Source of the DNA: Atopsyche davidsoni
Lineage: Eukaryota > Arthropoda > Insecta > Trichoptera > Hydrobiosidae
Reading direction: 5' to 3'
DNA: 64,000 bases
Assembly: GCA_022113835.1 (NCBI GenBank)
Contig: JAILWY010000014.1
Span: 558,001-622,000, forward strand
In this document: piece after piece, positions 1 to 11,600 of the stretch
How positions within the stretch are numbered: the stretch's first letter is position 1
Layout: each line of letters starts with the position of its first letter
Program-made: the position numbers and the translations under genes
The notes under the pieces: model-generated
Database searches by the model: none
What the model was told of the DNA's origin: nothing
What the model saw: only the letters and a program-made list of their open reading frames with translations

Positions 1-1745
1 TTACCTATATCATCAGCTTATTACACATCTATAAAGATAAGTAACGAGCTGATGAAATTAACGAAGTGCCCATAAATGGGTAGTCAGGTTACCTGCGGAG
101 GGGGGAAGCTCTCCGGCCGAATCCCCTGCACCACCCGCGCCTGGCACCTCATCTAGCCCCAGGAAGAACGGGTACGTGACTGTAACAAGTGGAGTGCTGG
201 GATTATAGCAGGGGAACACTGCGACTCACTGTCTTACAAGGAATGGAACTGAGTAACGTTGTTTATATACACCATTATGCCGTGTGAAACTCAGTGCGCT
301 AGATATAGGGAATAGGAATAGTATTTCTCTTTTTTTATTGATATTTTTTAAAGATCTTTAAAATCTACTTTTTATGTTCTGTCGAGTTCTCTCAGTGATG
401 TGAATTGTGATAAATAATTTTGTAAAGGGCAAAAACTGTACATATTCAACCTTGTAAGTATATGAAAATGATTTGATTTGCTATGTGACTTTAACTGAAT
501 GTGTATTGTTTTAGTATGTTAAATTTACTGCATGTTTAATATATTTTTATTCCTTTTTGATTTTAATATTAATATTACAAAAAAACCTAGCCCTATCACT
601 TAAGTTTTTTAAAATAAATTTTGTAAAATATCCAAGGGATCAAAGATGTAAAAACTTAAAAAAATATGTTTACTGACAAAACAGTGAAAGTGCCGCCATT
701 TTATTCTATTAAATAATTTAGTATTAATAATAATATAGTCTTGTAAAAACTGTTATAAAATTACAACAGACGACTGAGTGCAATCACAGAAAAATTTACT
801 AATAACCGCACAATGTAATTTTTAAATGAAACAAGAGAAATATTTTATTAGATAAAAAAAATTAAAGTTTAATGAACCGAAAAATTTACACTTCAAAAGT
901 GAATTTTGAAAAAAATATTGCTGCACTCAAAAATTAGAGTATCAATTCGTTCAGATAGATCTACAAACAATCATCGTATCATGAATAATTAAATTTTATG
1001 AAAAATTTATATAAAAGATTCCCATCATAGGAAAAAATGGCCGCTGTGAAAAAATGCAGAAAGTCGCAAATCACGAAATTTTTTCATTTATTAAGATTTT
1101 GATATAAAAATAGGTCAACGCATTGCATTAAATGAAGAAAATGCTGAATAGTCGTTCTTAGTGACTATTATAATTAAGACTCAAGATGGACCGGGTCAGC
1201 ATAGCAACAGTATACCGACTCCGCACAGCGAAAAGCGCATCGAACTAGAAAGGATCAGTCTTACTTCGCTTGGATTGGTGGTGGGAAATACGAATGAATG
1301 TGGAGGACGGCGGATAGGATCTCAGGAACATGGCGAGAAGAATAATAAACCGATGCTAATAGAAAATAAACAGGTCACTGCTTGTCTGCAAAAATATCAA
1401 ATATTTCTACATACACACTTCGCCGACACAAAACAATGACTAGTAAAATAGCATCGCGGTCCCGAGGTGCGCAGCGCAAAGAATATTCGAATTTCGAAAA
1501 TTTTGCATCCGCAGCGTTTTGAAAAGAGCGCTCGTAAGCGGTGTCCTGTTCGCGCCTAACTTCTTCGTTTTCTTTTTTTTTTTAATGCTGTCAACTTTAA
1601 GAATTACAATAAAAGAATATTTATAAAAATACATAAAAACTTTTATTTAAATAAAAGCATATTTATTGCTTTGAAATTTATAAATTATAAGAAACTTTTA
1701 GGTGGGTTGTTAAACTTATAATTATTTGGCTTCTTTTTCACATAA
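1..1745. other. Mostly AT-rich sequence without a supported gene
   Basis: The first 250 bases are moderately GC-rich (for example 101-170) and could be the edge of a transposon or exon cut by the window, but every frame there is short and none is recognisable. From 300 onward the DNA is AT-rich with many short A and T runs. A 92-codon frame at 1161-1439 has no recognisable motif, no splice signals and unremarkable composition, so I treat it as chance. Confidence 0.5.
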
Positions 1746-1753
1746 ATATATAT

Positions 1754-1800
<47 letters not shown>
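1746..1800. repeat. Compound (CA)n/(TA)n microsatellite
   Basis: A TA-rich lead gives way to about ten CA units and then a run of TA to position 1800. A short trinucleotide run (ACT/CTA) follows at about 1862-1880. The reading frames through this tract encode only alternating Tyr-Ile or Cys-Val and are artefacts. Confidence 0.95.
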
Positions 1801-1802
<2 letters not shown>

Positions 1803-2531
1803 TTGATTGCAAACGGTCGCAAGTGTGTCGCTGCGGGTATAGCCTGCTATATTGAATACTATGGTACTACTACTACTACTGCAAGTATACTGGCGTATTC
1901 GGGCAGGGCGCAGTACACAGAGCAGAGCTGTGTGCACAGAATGATGTTTACTAGAATAGGAACTTCGCCTCGGTAATTGCGATGGCCGTTCGGCCTGCCG
2001 CTTTAGTGATGTACCTAATTTTTTCAATCGATATTGTAATGTCGACATTTTTGAGATGTCCATATTGTTTCGATAATTTGTCTGATGCATGTACAAAGCC
2101 TATTCGTCCGAAATCGGTGTTAACAAGCAACTAAGGAAACTTTAACTTATTATTTTTATATTTTAATCAAACATTTTCTTACGAACTTCGTGATGAAAAT
2201 ACGTGAATCGCTAACTGAGCAAATATCCGTTTTGATTTTTTAAATTACACTAGAAATTATAATTCATGTCTTGATTTTTTCAAGATTCTGTTTGATTGAC
2301 ACGATTTGCACGATATTCAATTGGCATTTCAAATAGTGGTCATATATATTTTTTGGTTGGAATTTTTATTCGAGAGGTTGAACCCTTTTTTTATTATTAT
2401 TGTCGGGCCGGGGTAGCGCTGCGGCACCTACTACTTCCGGGTAGAGGTTGAGGCTGTGCGATTCAATAGTGACTCGCGATCTTCAATAATAATCCGTAGG
2501 GCGAGACCGACAAGACTCGTCGATATAACGA

Positions 2532-2555
2532 GTCGACATGTCGACATGTCGACAC
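2532..2555. repeat. Octamer array: GTCGACAT x3
   Basis: Two copies of GTCGACAT are followed by GTCGACAC, a strict 8-bp period. The unit is itself nearly palindromic, so 2532-2551 can pair with itself. It lies in a GC-richer patch (2400-2660) that holds no convincing exon. Confidence 0.85.
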
Positions 2556-2806
2556 GACGGGCACGGCTTTATCCGGAAGGAAGCGCCGAGGCTCGCAAGC
2601 GGGAGACGCGCCTGCGGGGGAGAAGCTCAGTACACTCGTTATCGAATGAACTTTCCCGATTGAATTCTAAATGAGATGACGCATAATTTCCACGTCCGGA
2701 TAGACGAGAAATAAAATTTAAAAAAAATGAAAACGCCATTCGGATGCAATTCGAGGAAAAGTAATGGACGTGGAAAATGTCGCAGCAGGATCTCACCGTA
2801 GACATT

Positions 2807-3300
2807 CGTCAAAAGTGAGAAGAGTCGAGGGCGGCGGGTGCGTCGATTGAAGCTCTCATCCTATTTCTATTTTTGGAAGGCAGAAAATGCAGGGGAGACC
2901 GATAAGAAGAAGACGGCGGGGCACAACGATCCGATCGACGTCCAAGGTGGAATAGTAATCGGGTAAGTAATCTACGAGGGAAACGACGCTCGAAAAGCGG
3001 AGGCAGAAGAGTGATTCTGAGAATAATCGCCTGCAATATTGGTCCGTATTCCGAGAGTTCTAGGGCAGGTCCCGTGTCAAGCAGACCGGTGGGAGGAGTC
3101 CGGCAGCTCGGCGCCCCCACAGAGCACAGATGTGATCCTCAACGCGAGGCGTTCACGAGGAATGTCACGAGGACTGGCGCCGTAGATGTGACGGAGGCCG
3201 CGGCTCCGGACCGGATCTCGAGGGGAAATCTCGATGCGGAAAGAGGAGCCGATCCGCGGCGGGCAGGGCGTGCGACACGTGACGGCAGATTAGATTAACG
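2807..3300. other. GC-rich patch upstream of an octamer array; no supported gene
   Basis: Frames are open on both strands (plus 3011-3298, minus 2809-3120), which is typical of GC-rich DNA and not of one real gene. On the minus strand a stretch reading LELSEYGP resembles a minus-strand stretch LELTQYGP near 22806-22835, suggesting a shared interspersed repeat, possibly an old retrotransposon piece. I cannot name it. Confidence 0.3.
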
Positions 3301-3302
3301 AG

Positions 3303-3398
3303 CCCGCGGCCCCGCAGCCCCGCAGCCCCGCAGCCCCGCACTCCCGCGGCCCCGCACTCCCGCGGCCCCGCACTCCCGCGGCCCCGCACTCCCGCACT
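3303..3398. repeat. GC-rich minisatellite, 8-bp unit CCCGCNNC x12
   Basis: Twelve consecutive octamers, all of the form CCCGCNNC: CCCGCGGC, CCCGCAGC and CCCGCACT in a mixed order, with no insertions or deletions. The second half alternates CCCGCACT and CCCGCGGC, indicating a 16-bp higher-order unit. Reading frames through it (Gly/Ala/Arg/Cys-rich) are artefacts of the repeat. Confidence 0.95.
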
Positions 3399-3479
3399 CC
3401 CAATGAGGAAAAGGCATCCGTCCTTCCTGCCATTAGCGCGGCTGGTCCCGGCCGGCGCGGCGGCCAATCACGGAGCGCA

Positions 3480-6400
3480 TCCGCAGAGAACTTGCGATTC
3501 TTGTACACTTTTTTCAAACAAAACGGTAAGAATAATAGAGCGTCTTTACTTATTTGTAGCATGAGTAATTTGCTTTGGAGCAAATTAAAATAACGCATTT
3601 TTTCCATTATACTGACACATTTTTAATTAACGGTAAGCGTATAAATCCTCCGTTCGATCTATATTTATTAAATTTAATATAATATGCACGCAGACTGTCT
3701 TTAGAGGTTAAAAAAACACATCGGCAAAAGGAATAACAAAAACCCCAAGGTCGAGATTTTTCTTCTTCATAGTTTTATCTAAGTAATAGACGCAAACGAC
3801 AATGCTATTGTCCAATTACCGTTCGGTTGTATGATGTGTTGCAACGTGTGCATGCGGGATTCCGTTTAAAGCATACTGAACTAGCATGAACACGCGGGAG
3901 ATGGAGGCAAATGAAGGAAGCAGACCGACCAAAGCTCGGTTTCAGTCCGAGTCTTCCACCGGATCCGCACGCGGGGAGTGGGAGAGGCTGCGATCCGAAT
4001 TCAGATTGTGTGCGCCTCTACATTTTCTTTTATATTTATACTGTTCTCGTTTTCAATTATAATCGAATTTCCTTTTTTTAATATTATTTATTTCTTTATG
4101 TTTTTTTTTTTGTTTAAATTTTTGTTTATATTTTTAAATAAATTAGACTCATTTATTTTTATATTACGATTTATTTTGGTCGTTTCTGACTATCGATTTT
4201 ACTTATTGTTATATTTACTTTAAACGAGTACTATGAAGCTGCACAATCCTTCTCATTGCCGGGTAAAATTTTAATTTTCAATAGTTTTATTCACGAATAG
4301 TAAATTTCACAAAGAAGAATTAGAACAGGTGACATCCGATACCCGAGGCGTTGAAATGTTTCCCACTCGACCGTCGGCGCGGGTAACATTGTGACTCGAC
4401 AATCCGAAGTTGCGTTCGGTAAGGTTGATGAGTACATTTCAATGTAACAATGCAATGCCCAGTGGCAGAATTACTCGCACGAGGTCGCACTGTCTAATGT
4501 TAGCATTTACAGCTGCCTACACCCGTAGTGACACCACATGGCGACAAAAAAGGACGCTATTGAGTAGCCACATCTCGGTTATCGGTCGGGTCGCAATGCG
4601 TGTAGGCATCAACGAGATGAAAAGAGGTCGCTACTTGCAATACTTTAAAAATATGTGTACAAAAATATTATTGCACAATAGGTTAAATATACGATTTCAT
4701 ACAAATACATTTAGTAATCGATTCTGCTGAGCACGAATATTCAAAGTTTAATTCGTGATAAAAATACTTAAAGCGTAGGTTTTGGTCGAAACTGAAGTAA
4801 AAGCGATTTGCATCGACTCTCGTGGTGCTAGTGCAAATAGTATTCGATCAAACTGAAACAAGAGTGAGTGTAATTGTACAATTACATCGGAGGTCGGTGG
4901 AACGGCCGCGCCGGCCGGGAAGGTGATGAGGACGAGGAAGTGAGGACCGCCACCCTCGGCAACGAGGAGATCTCACGACAACGCTCCGTCAGTCAGAGTG
5001 ATTTTCCTTATCTTGCGTGTAATCTTTATCCGTTCTAGATTCCTACACACCACCAACCTAACCTATCCTTAAAGTGTCGAAGGGCAGTGTTAAATCTAGC
5101 ATTTTTAAATTGTTTGGTTTGTTATTTATTATTATTATTGCGTATTACATTTATTCAATCGTTTAACCCGAGGGACACGTGTCGTTGTGTGGGCGCATTA
5201 CCCGTACCTTTCTATGCAATGCCTTATTAAAATCGGTTGCGACAAATATATAACTTTGTTGCTATGATTTGTTAAAATCGTGATGAAATAATAATAATTT
5301 CAATGTCCTACGAGGATGAAATCCAGCAATTTTTATTATCAATCGTTGGATTCCATGGACCAGCGACCCGGAGCAACCTTCCCACCGAATTAAACACGGG
5401 GTCGGACTGTCCTAGAACCGTTTCATCTACTGACGGTCGGATTCGCTTGCTATCTATAAATACTGGGTTTTAAATATAAATACTCGAGTCTTGAGGGTTA
5501 TACCACGTTTCTTTCCCGTTATTCTCCTTTGCGGGGACCGAAATATCGGGACTCAAAAGAAGAAGAAACGAAGCAAGACACCGAGGAACCTAGTATTTGC
5601 ATTGACAAGGGCTGCCAAAACCTATAGACACGTTCGATTGACGGAAAATCTGGCCAGTCCTTTTGAAATCTTATCCTTTTGATACTTTAACGTGTTTTTG
5701 AGCTTGTTCACGAGCAGGACGCACCCAAAGTCAAATATATTACTTGAATGCTAAATTTAACAAACATTGTATTTTAAAAGAGTCAGGGACCGCAAGCAGG
5801 TATTTTTATGGAATTTGGTTTATTTAATACGACGAACTTGCAGAAAATCTGTATCAGAGGTTTTCTCATAGGGTTTTGAGGGAAGTCGAATATTGCAGTG
5901 TTGAAAAGTAATCCGTTCCATCCCGGTGGAGCTCTCGTGAAATATAACGAATGCCTGCCACTGCAATAGAAGCGTTAAAACGAAATTAGAATATGGCAGA
6001 ATAAAAGGTTTATCGATATTATTATGTTTGCATATTCGCTTTAAACAAATCGAAAAAACATTTGAGATAACGCGTCGCTGCTCTATTGCTCCAGGTTATC
6101 CCCTGCAGTCTCACATGACCGTAGAGATAGAAAAAAATACCTCTTGGACATTGCATCTTATACGGATCACACATCCGCACACCCTACTTATTTATGTAAG
6201 TTAGGTTTACCGTGAAAATTAGAGGCCGTTAATGACAAATTAGTGGAATCCAGGTGCTTGCAACTCTGTTTAAAAGTTAATCTGAAGTCGAATTCGGTGT
6301 AATGCGTGATTTTCTAAAGTGTTAGATAAAAAATAACAAATCATGGAAACACCAAAAAATGTATGCCAATCGAAAAAACTTTAAATTTAAAAAAAATCAA

Positions 6401-6660
6401 TAATAATACGAATAATAGTCGATAACATTGAAAAAATACTGTAATTAAATTAAAGATTACATAGTAATTAGTAGCAAAATTAAACATTTAAAAAAAATGT
6501 CATGCGGAGGTGTGAAACGGTTTTCGGAAGTCTGCAATATGGCTTATTCCAACCGTGTTTTTAACGGAGGCCATCTTTTTTGTGACACGGTAGTGTTAGC
6601 ATAATTATCATCCATCATTAATTCCAAATAATAATATTTACAGAAGGGGTGATGACAATT
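3480..6660. other. Long stretch with no supported gene
   Basis: Mostly AT-rich, with a few GC-richer islands at about 3890-4000, 4330-4620 and 4890-5000. A frame of about 50 codons near 4885-5040 (plus) is acidic and Ser-rich and could be an exon, but I find no convincing splice sites. Fragments resembling CCTAACC occur near 5055-5070. Nothing else can be supported. Confidence 0.4.
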
Positions 6661-6783
6661 ATTAGTATCACCGTATCGCGGGCAATTTAATAAAAGTTAC
6701 AATTAGTATTAGACTATTCGTATCGATCCGTCGATACGAATCCTCTGAGCGAGCCCGGATCACACCGGCTCGGAGTCCCCTGA

Positions 6784-6950
6784 GCTCCTCTCCGCACTCC
6801 AGGAGCTCCTCGTCGCGCTCCAGGAGCTCCTCTCCGCACTCCAGGAGCTCCTCTCCGCACTCCAGGAGCTCCTCGTCGCGCTCCAGGAGCTCCTCTCCGC
6901 ACTCCGTGAACTCCTCGCCGCACTCCAGGAGTTCCTCGCCGCGCGACTCG
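6784..6950. repeat. Minisatellite with 21-bp unit (keeps a reading frame)
   Basis: Tandem copies of a 21-bp unit of the type GCTCCTCTCCGCACTCCAGGA, in two alternating variants. Because 21 is divisible by three, the minus strand stays open and reads as repeats of ECGEELL and ERDEELL. The frame continues only about 30 codons beyond the array into unremarkable sequence, so coding is doubtful; the surface similarity to an acidic repeat protein is probably incidental. Confidence 0.85.
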
Positions 6951-6959
6951 ATCAATATA

Positions 6960-8550
6960 ATCGATTATGTATAAATATAATATATATGTAAAAACGCAAT
7001 ATCACCGACCATAAATACAAACAAAAGCCGGCTGATAATTAGCAAATAGCTTAACAGTATTTTTTTATTTGCGCTGGCTCAAAAAATAGCGCAGAAGGGG
7101 GAGGACGCCGCCGGCTGCACCAGCTGATGTGCGACAATCGCACATTTAAATTAATCAAATAAAACACTATCGTGCGAATATGAACTGTAACTGAAAGAAC
7201 TGCCCCAAGATTGCGTCCTCTCCGAGAGCGCAGCTGAAGATGAAGATGGCGAGCAGCGAGCTCGGGGACGGAATGACGCCACAGTTTGTTGGAGACATTT
7301 ATTTGTCATTGCATAGACATCCAGTTTCCCGTATTTAGCAACGCGCGGCGACTGCCGGCATTGACCGATAGCGTCCTCTCGGCTTGGTTTTATTTTCTAG
7401 TTTTGCCCGAGTGAGCAACGGAAACGAGGTCGCCAGTGGCCAGCACCGGTCGGTTGTCGGTTGTCGGCTGTCGGCTGTCGGATGTGTCGCAGCACGTGCA
7501 GGCAGTTTGTCAGAGTGTCGGCGGTGACCGTGAATTACGCATCGGCCTGACGTGGCCGCGGTCGGTTCGATGCGATCTTATTAGCGCGTTGTGTAAATTT
7601 ATATACTACGAGTATTTGTACCCGTTTTGGCCGCTTAGATCTATTGCTATAATTAAAATTAGAGCAGTTATCGAGTTTCCGTCATTGGAAATAATGAAAA
7701 GACCCAGGCGATAAAATAGACTGTGCATTTTCGATTGATTTGTTTTGTCTCCAAACTTAGTCTGAATTTAAATGCGAATATATTTTTTTACGTATCGTTT
7801 GCGTGCAAATACACATATCGGTGTATTGTTTTATTATTACTATTCGTGATGGACGAATTATTGTTTACTAATTAAATAATTTCAAAGTATTCGATTGCTT
7901 ACTATTGTATAAATAAATTAAATATATCAGTCACCAAAAATAAAAAAAAGGAAAACAGTATTTTACTGACAACGACACTTAACGTAAATCGAGACGGCAA
8001 ATTACTATATAAGTAAATTCGAACAATTGTAGGTTTGGATTGATTAGTGAGTGCGTTTTGTAATAATTATGGGCGTTTAATTAAAACGAAGAGTAAACGT
8101 CTTTTACGCAACAATTAAATATGAAAAAGCAAGTATTGACAATTAATTTGTTTGTTTGCAATAAGCATTAAAAACTGGATTGTAGTCGCTTATATTATAA
8201 TGTGAAGGCTGTTAATTATGAAATAATGCCAATCAAAATGTTTGACAAGTTTTGTGAGGTTTTTGTCCGAATGACCCGTGAATGATGGACCCAGATTAGT
8301 GTTATCGGCGAATGAAGACCAGCGGCGAGCTCACAACACGCGCTCGCTCGCCCGATCCACTCATTCTATTATAATAACGAATGAGTGTTTTAACACCGTA
8401 TTAATTCATTCAATGACATCTTACGAGAAATAATAATCGAGTATTCAGCCGGGAAGGGAATCGCAAATAAAACGTCGAAAATACTGACATATCAGGTTTT
8501 AGGTCATCTCTAATAAGTCTTTAGCCCATTGACCTATTTTGATTTATGAA
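6960..8550. other. No supported gene; GC-richer patch at 7200-7570
   Basis: Positions 7200-7570 are GC-richer and contain an imperfect 7-bp run (TGTCGGT/TGTCGGC, about 7450-7485). A 92-codon plus frame begins within it but has no recognisable motif. The remainder is AT-rich. This could be an untranslated first exon or promoter region, but nothing visible decides it. Confidence 0.35.
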
Positions 8551-8557
<7 letters not shown>

Positions 8558-8599
<42 letters not shown>

Positions 8600-8600
8600 T
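8558..8600. repeat. (TA)n microsatellite with poly-T
   Basis: About 17 TA units followed by a T run. Simple repeat. Confidence 0.95.
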
Positions 8601-10361
8601 AAATATATTTATATATGAATGTGGAGACATGGGGTCGAATCTTATCGGTGACATAAACTAAAAAAAAATTGTAGTTTCACGTGAGAATCGATTACCTAAA
8701 AAATTTATACTCAGCCTGTATGGGCTGAGTATATAGATGATTATTTAATATATATTAAATAAAAATATCAACGATAGTCAGGTGTTTCCCCGCTTTTGGT
8801 CCGTAGTGCGACCGAAGGACAGTCCAGCCAGGCCGGCTCTCCGCCGAGGACCCCTGCAGTGCCGTCTATCGATCCCCGGCACGGCACAGCACCGCCAGAT
8901 ATCACCACTTTGATAACTATTACCGAGTATCTACGTAATAATACAATCGTTTTGAATTCCTTATTAACTAGCCAACCTGAGTGCCAACTAAGCTTTCAGT
9001 TAGTTTCACACCAATAGTCGAATCATTATGCTAATTACCAAAGGCAAAGGCACAGTCTGGTCACGCTGAATCTTCACGGTTCCCTCAGATGGTGGATGCT
9101 CTTTATGTGGATCTGTCGAAGGGTGTTTGTGAGGAAATCTTTTTGATATAATAAAAAAAACCCTTCGATTGAATTGCATTTCTTAAAATAATTTTTCACA
9201 TCATGTGTTTAATATAATATGCAATTCTTAGTTATTTTAAAATGTGCCGAGTATCTGTCACCTGTTACTATATAGCGGACACCGTATCGTTGGACGTGCG
9301 TCGCAAAAACTCTGCTTTAGAAACAAGAAATAAATACTATCAGCAATACTCGGATCTGGCATCGGGAGTAAGCGTGCCTCGGTGCAGACAGACATCGCGT
9401 AGTATCATAGATTAAATATAAATAAATTGGAATTCACGCTGTTCTATGTATTGTAAAAAAATATATATTGCTTTTGAACTTTGTCTTGAACATTTACTCG
9501 GTTTAACCGCAGTATTTTGATGAATAAAACAATATCGGCTGTTTGAGGCTTTTAAAAGTACATTACCATTTTAAATATTGATTATCAATATTGTTATTGC
9601 CATCGCAACCGCACCGCAACGACATAGTTATTTAGTGATTCTCGAGCTCTTGGGACTGTTTCCGGTAATTTATTGTATTTCAAGTAATTTATGTAAGATC
9701 AAGCGTGGGGTCTCATCGCTCGATAAGTATCCAAAAGATAAATTGTTTCGAAGGATCGGGTATTTAGTGGGTTGAGAAAGAAAAAACGTGCGAAATTGTG
9801 AATAGTGGGAGGATCGTATATCAATCAGAGAATAGTAAATTAATGAAACCCAAGGTTTCTACGGATCGACTTGGCATAAGAACGACCGACAAAGGAAAAG
9901 GGCGAGAAGAGGAAGATTCAAAGCCTAAACGGGGTAATTTTTTAAAATTTGAAGCACATTTTGATTAAAAATATGCAATTCATGAATTAGAAAAGTTAGA
10001 TAATGCGTATACGTTATAGTAGAATCTAATTTCACCTGCTTAAACTTTGATTCATCTTCACCCGTGCATACGGCATGAATGGTGATTGTCTCCATGACGA
10101 GCCACGCGAGGCAAAAATGGGATTGTTTTTATTAGAAATACAGAATTTTTGGGTGGAATGACGCTTGTCTTCTTGAAATATCCGACATTTGTCCGGCGTT
10201 CTGTGTTCCGAAGAAATGTCGGAAAGTAGAAAAAAATGCGGAAACTCACCCGAGAACGCAGCATTTCTAATGACATCGTCTGCCTAAACCGACTAACGCG
10301 TTTGTTTTTTGTTTTATGAATAAATATTATATTCATTTACATATACCGTGAACATTGCTTA
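8601..10361. other. No supported gene
   Basis: AT-rich sequence with a short GC-richer patch at 8790-8900. Frames at 8796-9017 (+), 9578-9775 (+) and 10058-10336 (-) show no recognisable motifs or splice context. Confidence 0.4.
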
Positions 10362-11600
10362 TCTACTATAATAATAGCCATTGTGTGTATGTTTCATTTT
10401 TTGGTTCTCTATAGAATATCTTAAAAGATACAAAGCTGATTTTTTGCACGTAAGTTCAGTAAGTTTTTCCGCAGTTATAAGCCGAATTTCAAGATGATAG
10501 GATAATATTTTCATTCATAAACTAATTCAATAAAACTAAAAAATATGCTTTAGCGAGTTTCAATATGTACGAATTACATGATTCTGTTGTTCACCGCGAG
10601 AATTTCAAATTTAGAACTTTTACAAAAAAAACAAATTTGAAGCTTCTTAGAAATTTTCAGTTTATGTCAGTCACCATCTTTATTTTTTCATCGAAATTGC
10701 ATTAGAAATTATTAATAACTCAAAATGCCTCCTAAAAAAATAACACCGCCTACGCACAGCAAATGTAATTCAAAAAGAATTGCACAATTGAACGTGATAA
10801 AGACTGCATCAAATAAAGAACAGTGCAGTGAAAGTAATGCGTTGTTTGTGACACGAAATGTGACACAAATGTCAAGCAATGAATTGGAAGGAAAACGCGA
10901 GCAGCGTCTTCTTAAAATTCGAGTATGTGCATCGACCTCAAGACAAAAAGAAACTGATGCACAGCGAACGCTGCGTTTGTCTTCGATGAGAGTGCGTGTA
11001 TCCACATCGAGACAAACAGAAGCAGAAGAAACAATAAGACAACTCACACAGGAGCGCTTGATAGCGATTACTGCACACAATTGTGGATTAATGAATGTGA
11101 CCTGTCGATTCTGCAATGCTTTAAATTTTCAAGCAGAAAAACCATCAGATGGAAAGTTCAACGATTGCTGTCACAAAGGTAAAGTGAAACTACCAGCAAG
11201 GCCTATTTTCCCAGTATATTTAAAGGATATTATGTTAAATCCAGAAAATATTTATAATGGAAATTTCAAAGGAAAAATAAGATCATACAATAACAGTATT
11301 TCTTTTGCATCAATGGGAGCTAAATTTACAGGTCCAGTGGCTGCTTCAAAGTTCAAGGCCAAATTTATCACTGAACTTCACACCTTCATCCAACTGATGG
11401 TACAAAACGAAAGCTTACGAAAAATTCATCTTATTGTCAGCCAAACATATGTTCAAACACTATTGCATCGTTCATCGAATCCGTCATTCTTTAACGGGCT
11501 ACATTTCTAGTGTACCAATAAAAGGGAATATAAACATGCCAATAAAAAAAGATTATATTTTCAATGATTTAGACGTAAATTGAAATGCTGACGTTTGAAA
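10362..11600 (+). mobile_element. Helitron, 5' portion (truncated, decayed)
   Basis: A rolling-circle transposon fragment. The protein at 10725-11510 carries the region that precedes and begins the Helitron_like_N domain. A plausible 5' terminus starts with TC at 10362, preceded by A, matching the A|T target preference of the class, and the following TCTACTATAATAATA resembles known animal Helitron starts. This leaves about 360 bases of untranslated leader. The Rep nuclease motifs and helicase are missing; coding similarity ends near 11600 after frameshifts, and I find no CTRR-type 3' end with hairpin. Confidence 0.7.
10725..11510 (+). pseudogene. Helitron Rep/helicase-like protein, N-terminal fragment
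   Basis: The full protein of this family is a Rep nuclease plus helicase driving rolling-circle transposition; only the N-terminal part is here (261 codons against well over 1000). Visible parts: a basic Lys-rich start; imperfect repeats of about 23 residues with Thr/Ser-Arg-Gln-Lys/Thr-Glu at about 60-110; a Cys cluster (C127, C130, C148, C149) of zinc-ribbon type; and the family signature RSYNNSISFASMGAKF at about 187-202. From about 11335 the expected continuation (Gly-Gln-Ile-Tyr-His, then Leu-His-Pro) appears in another frame and is interrupted by a stop, so the residues after about 205 are frameshifted. The ATG at 10725 is preceded by adenines and fits the family start. Identification is from recognised family motifs; a database search would settle it. 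Confidence 0.8.

Noticed and set aside
3303..3398. CRISPR-like array
   Set aside because: Tandem units are contiguous with no spacers, in a eukaryotic context.
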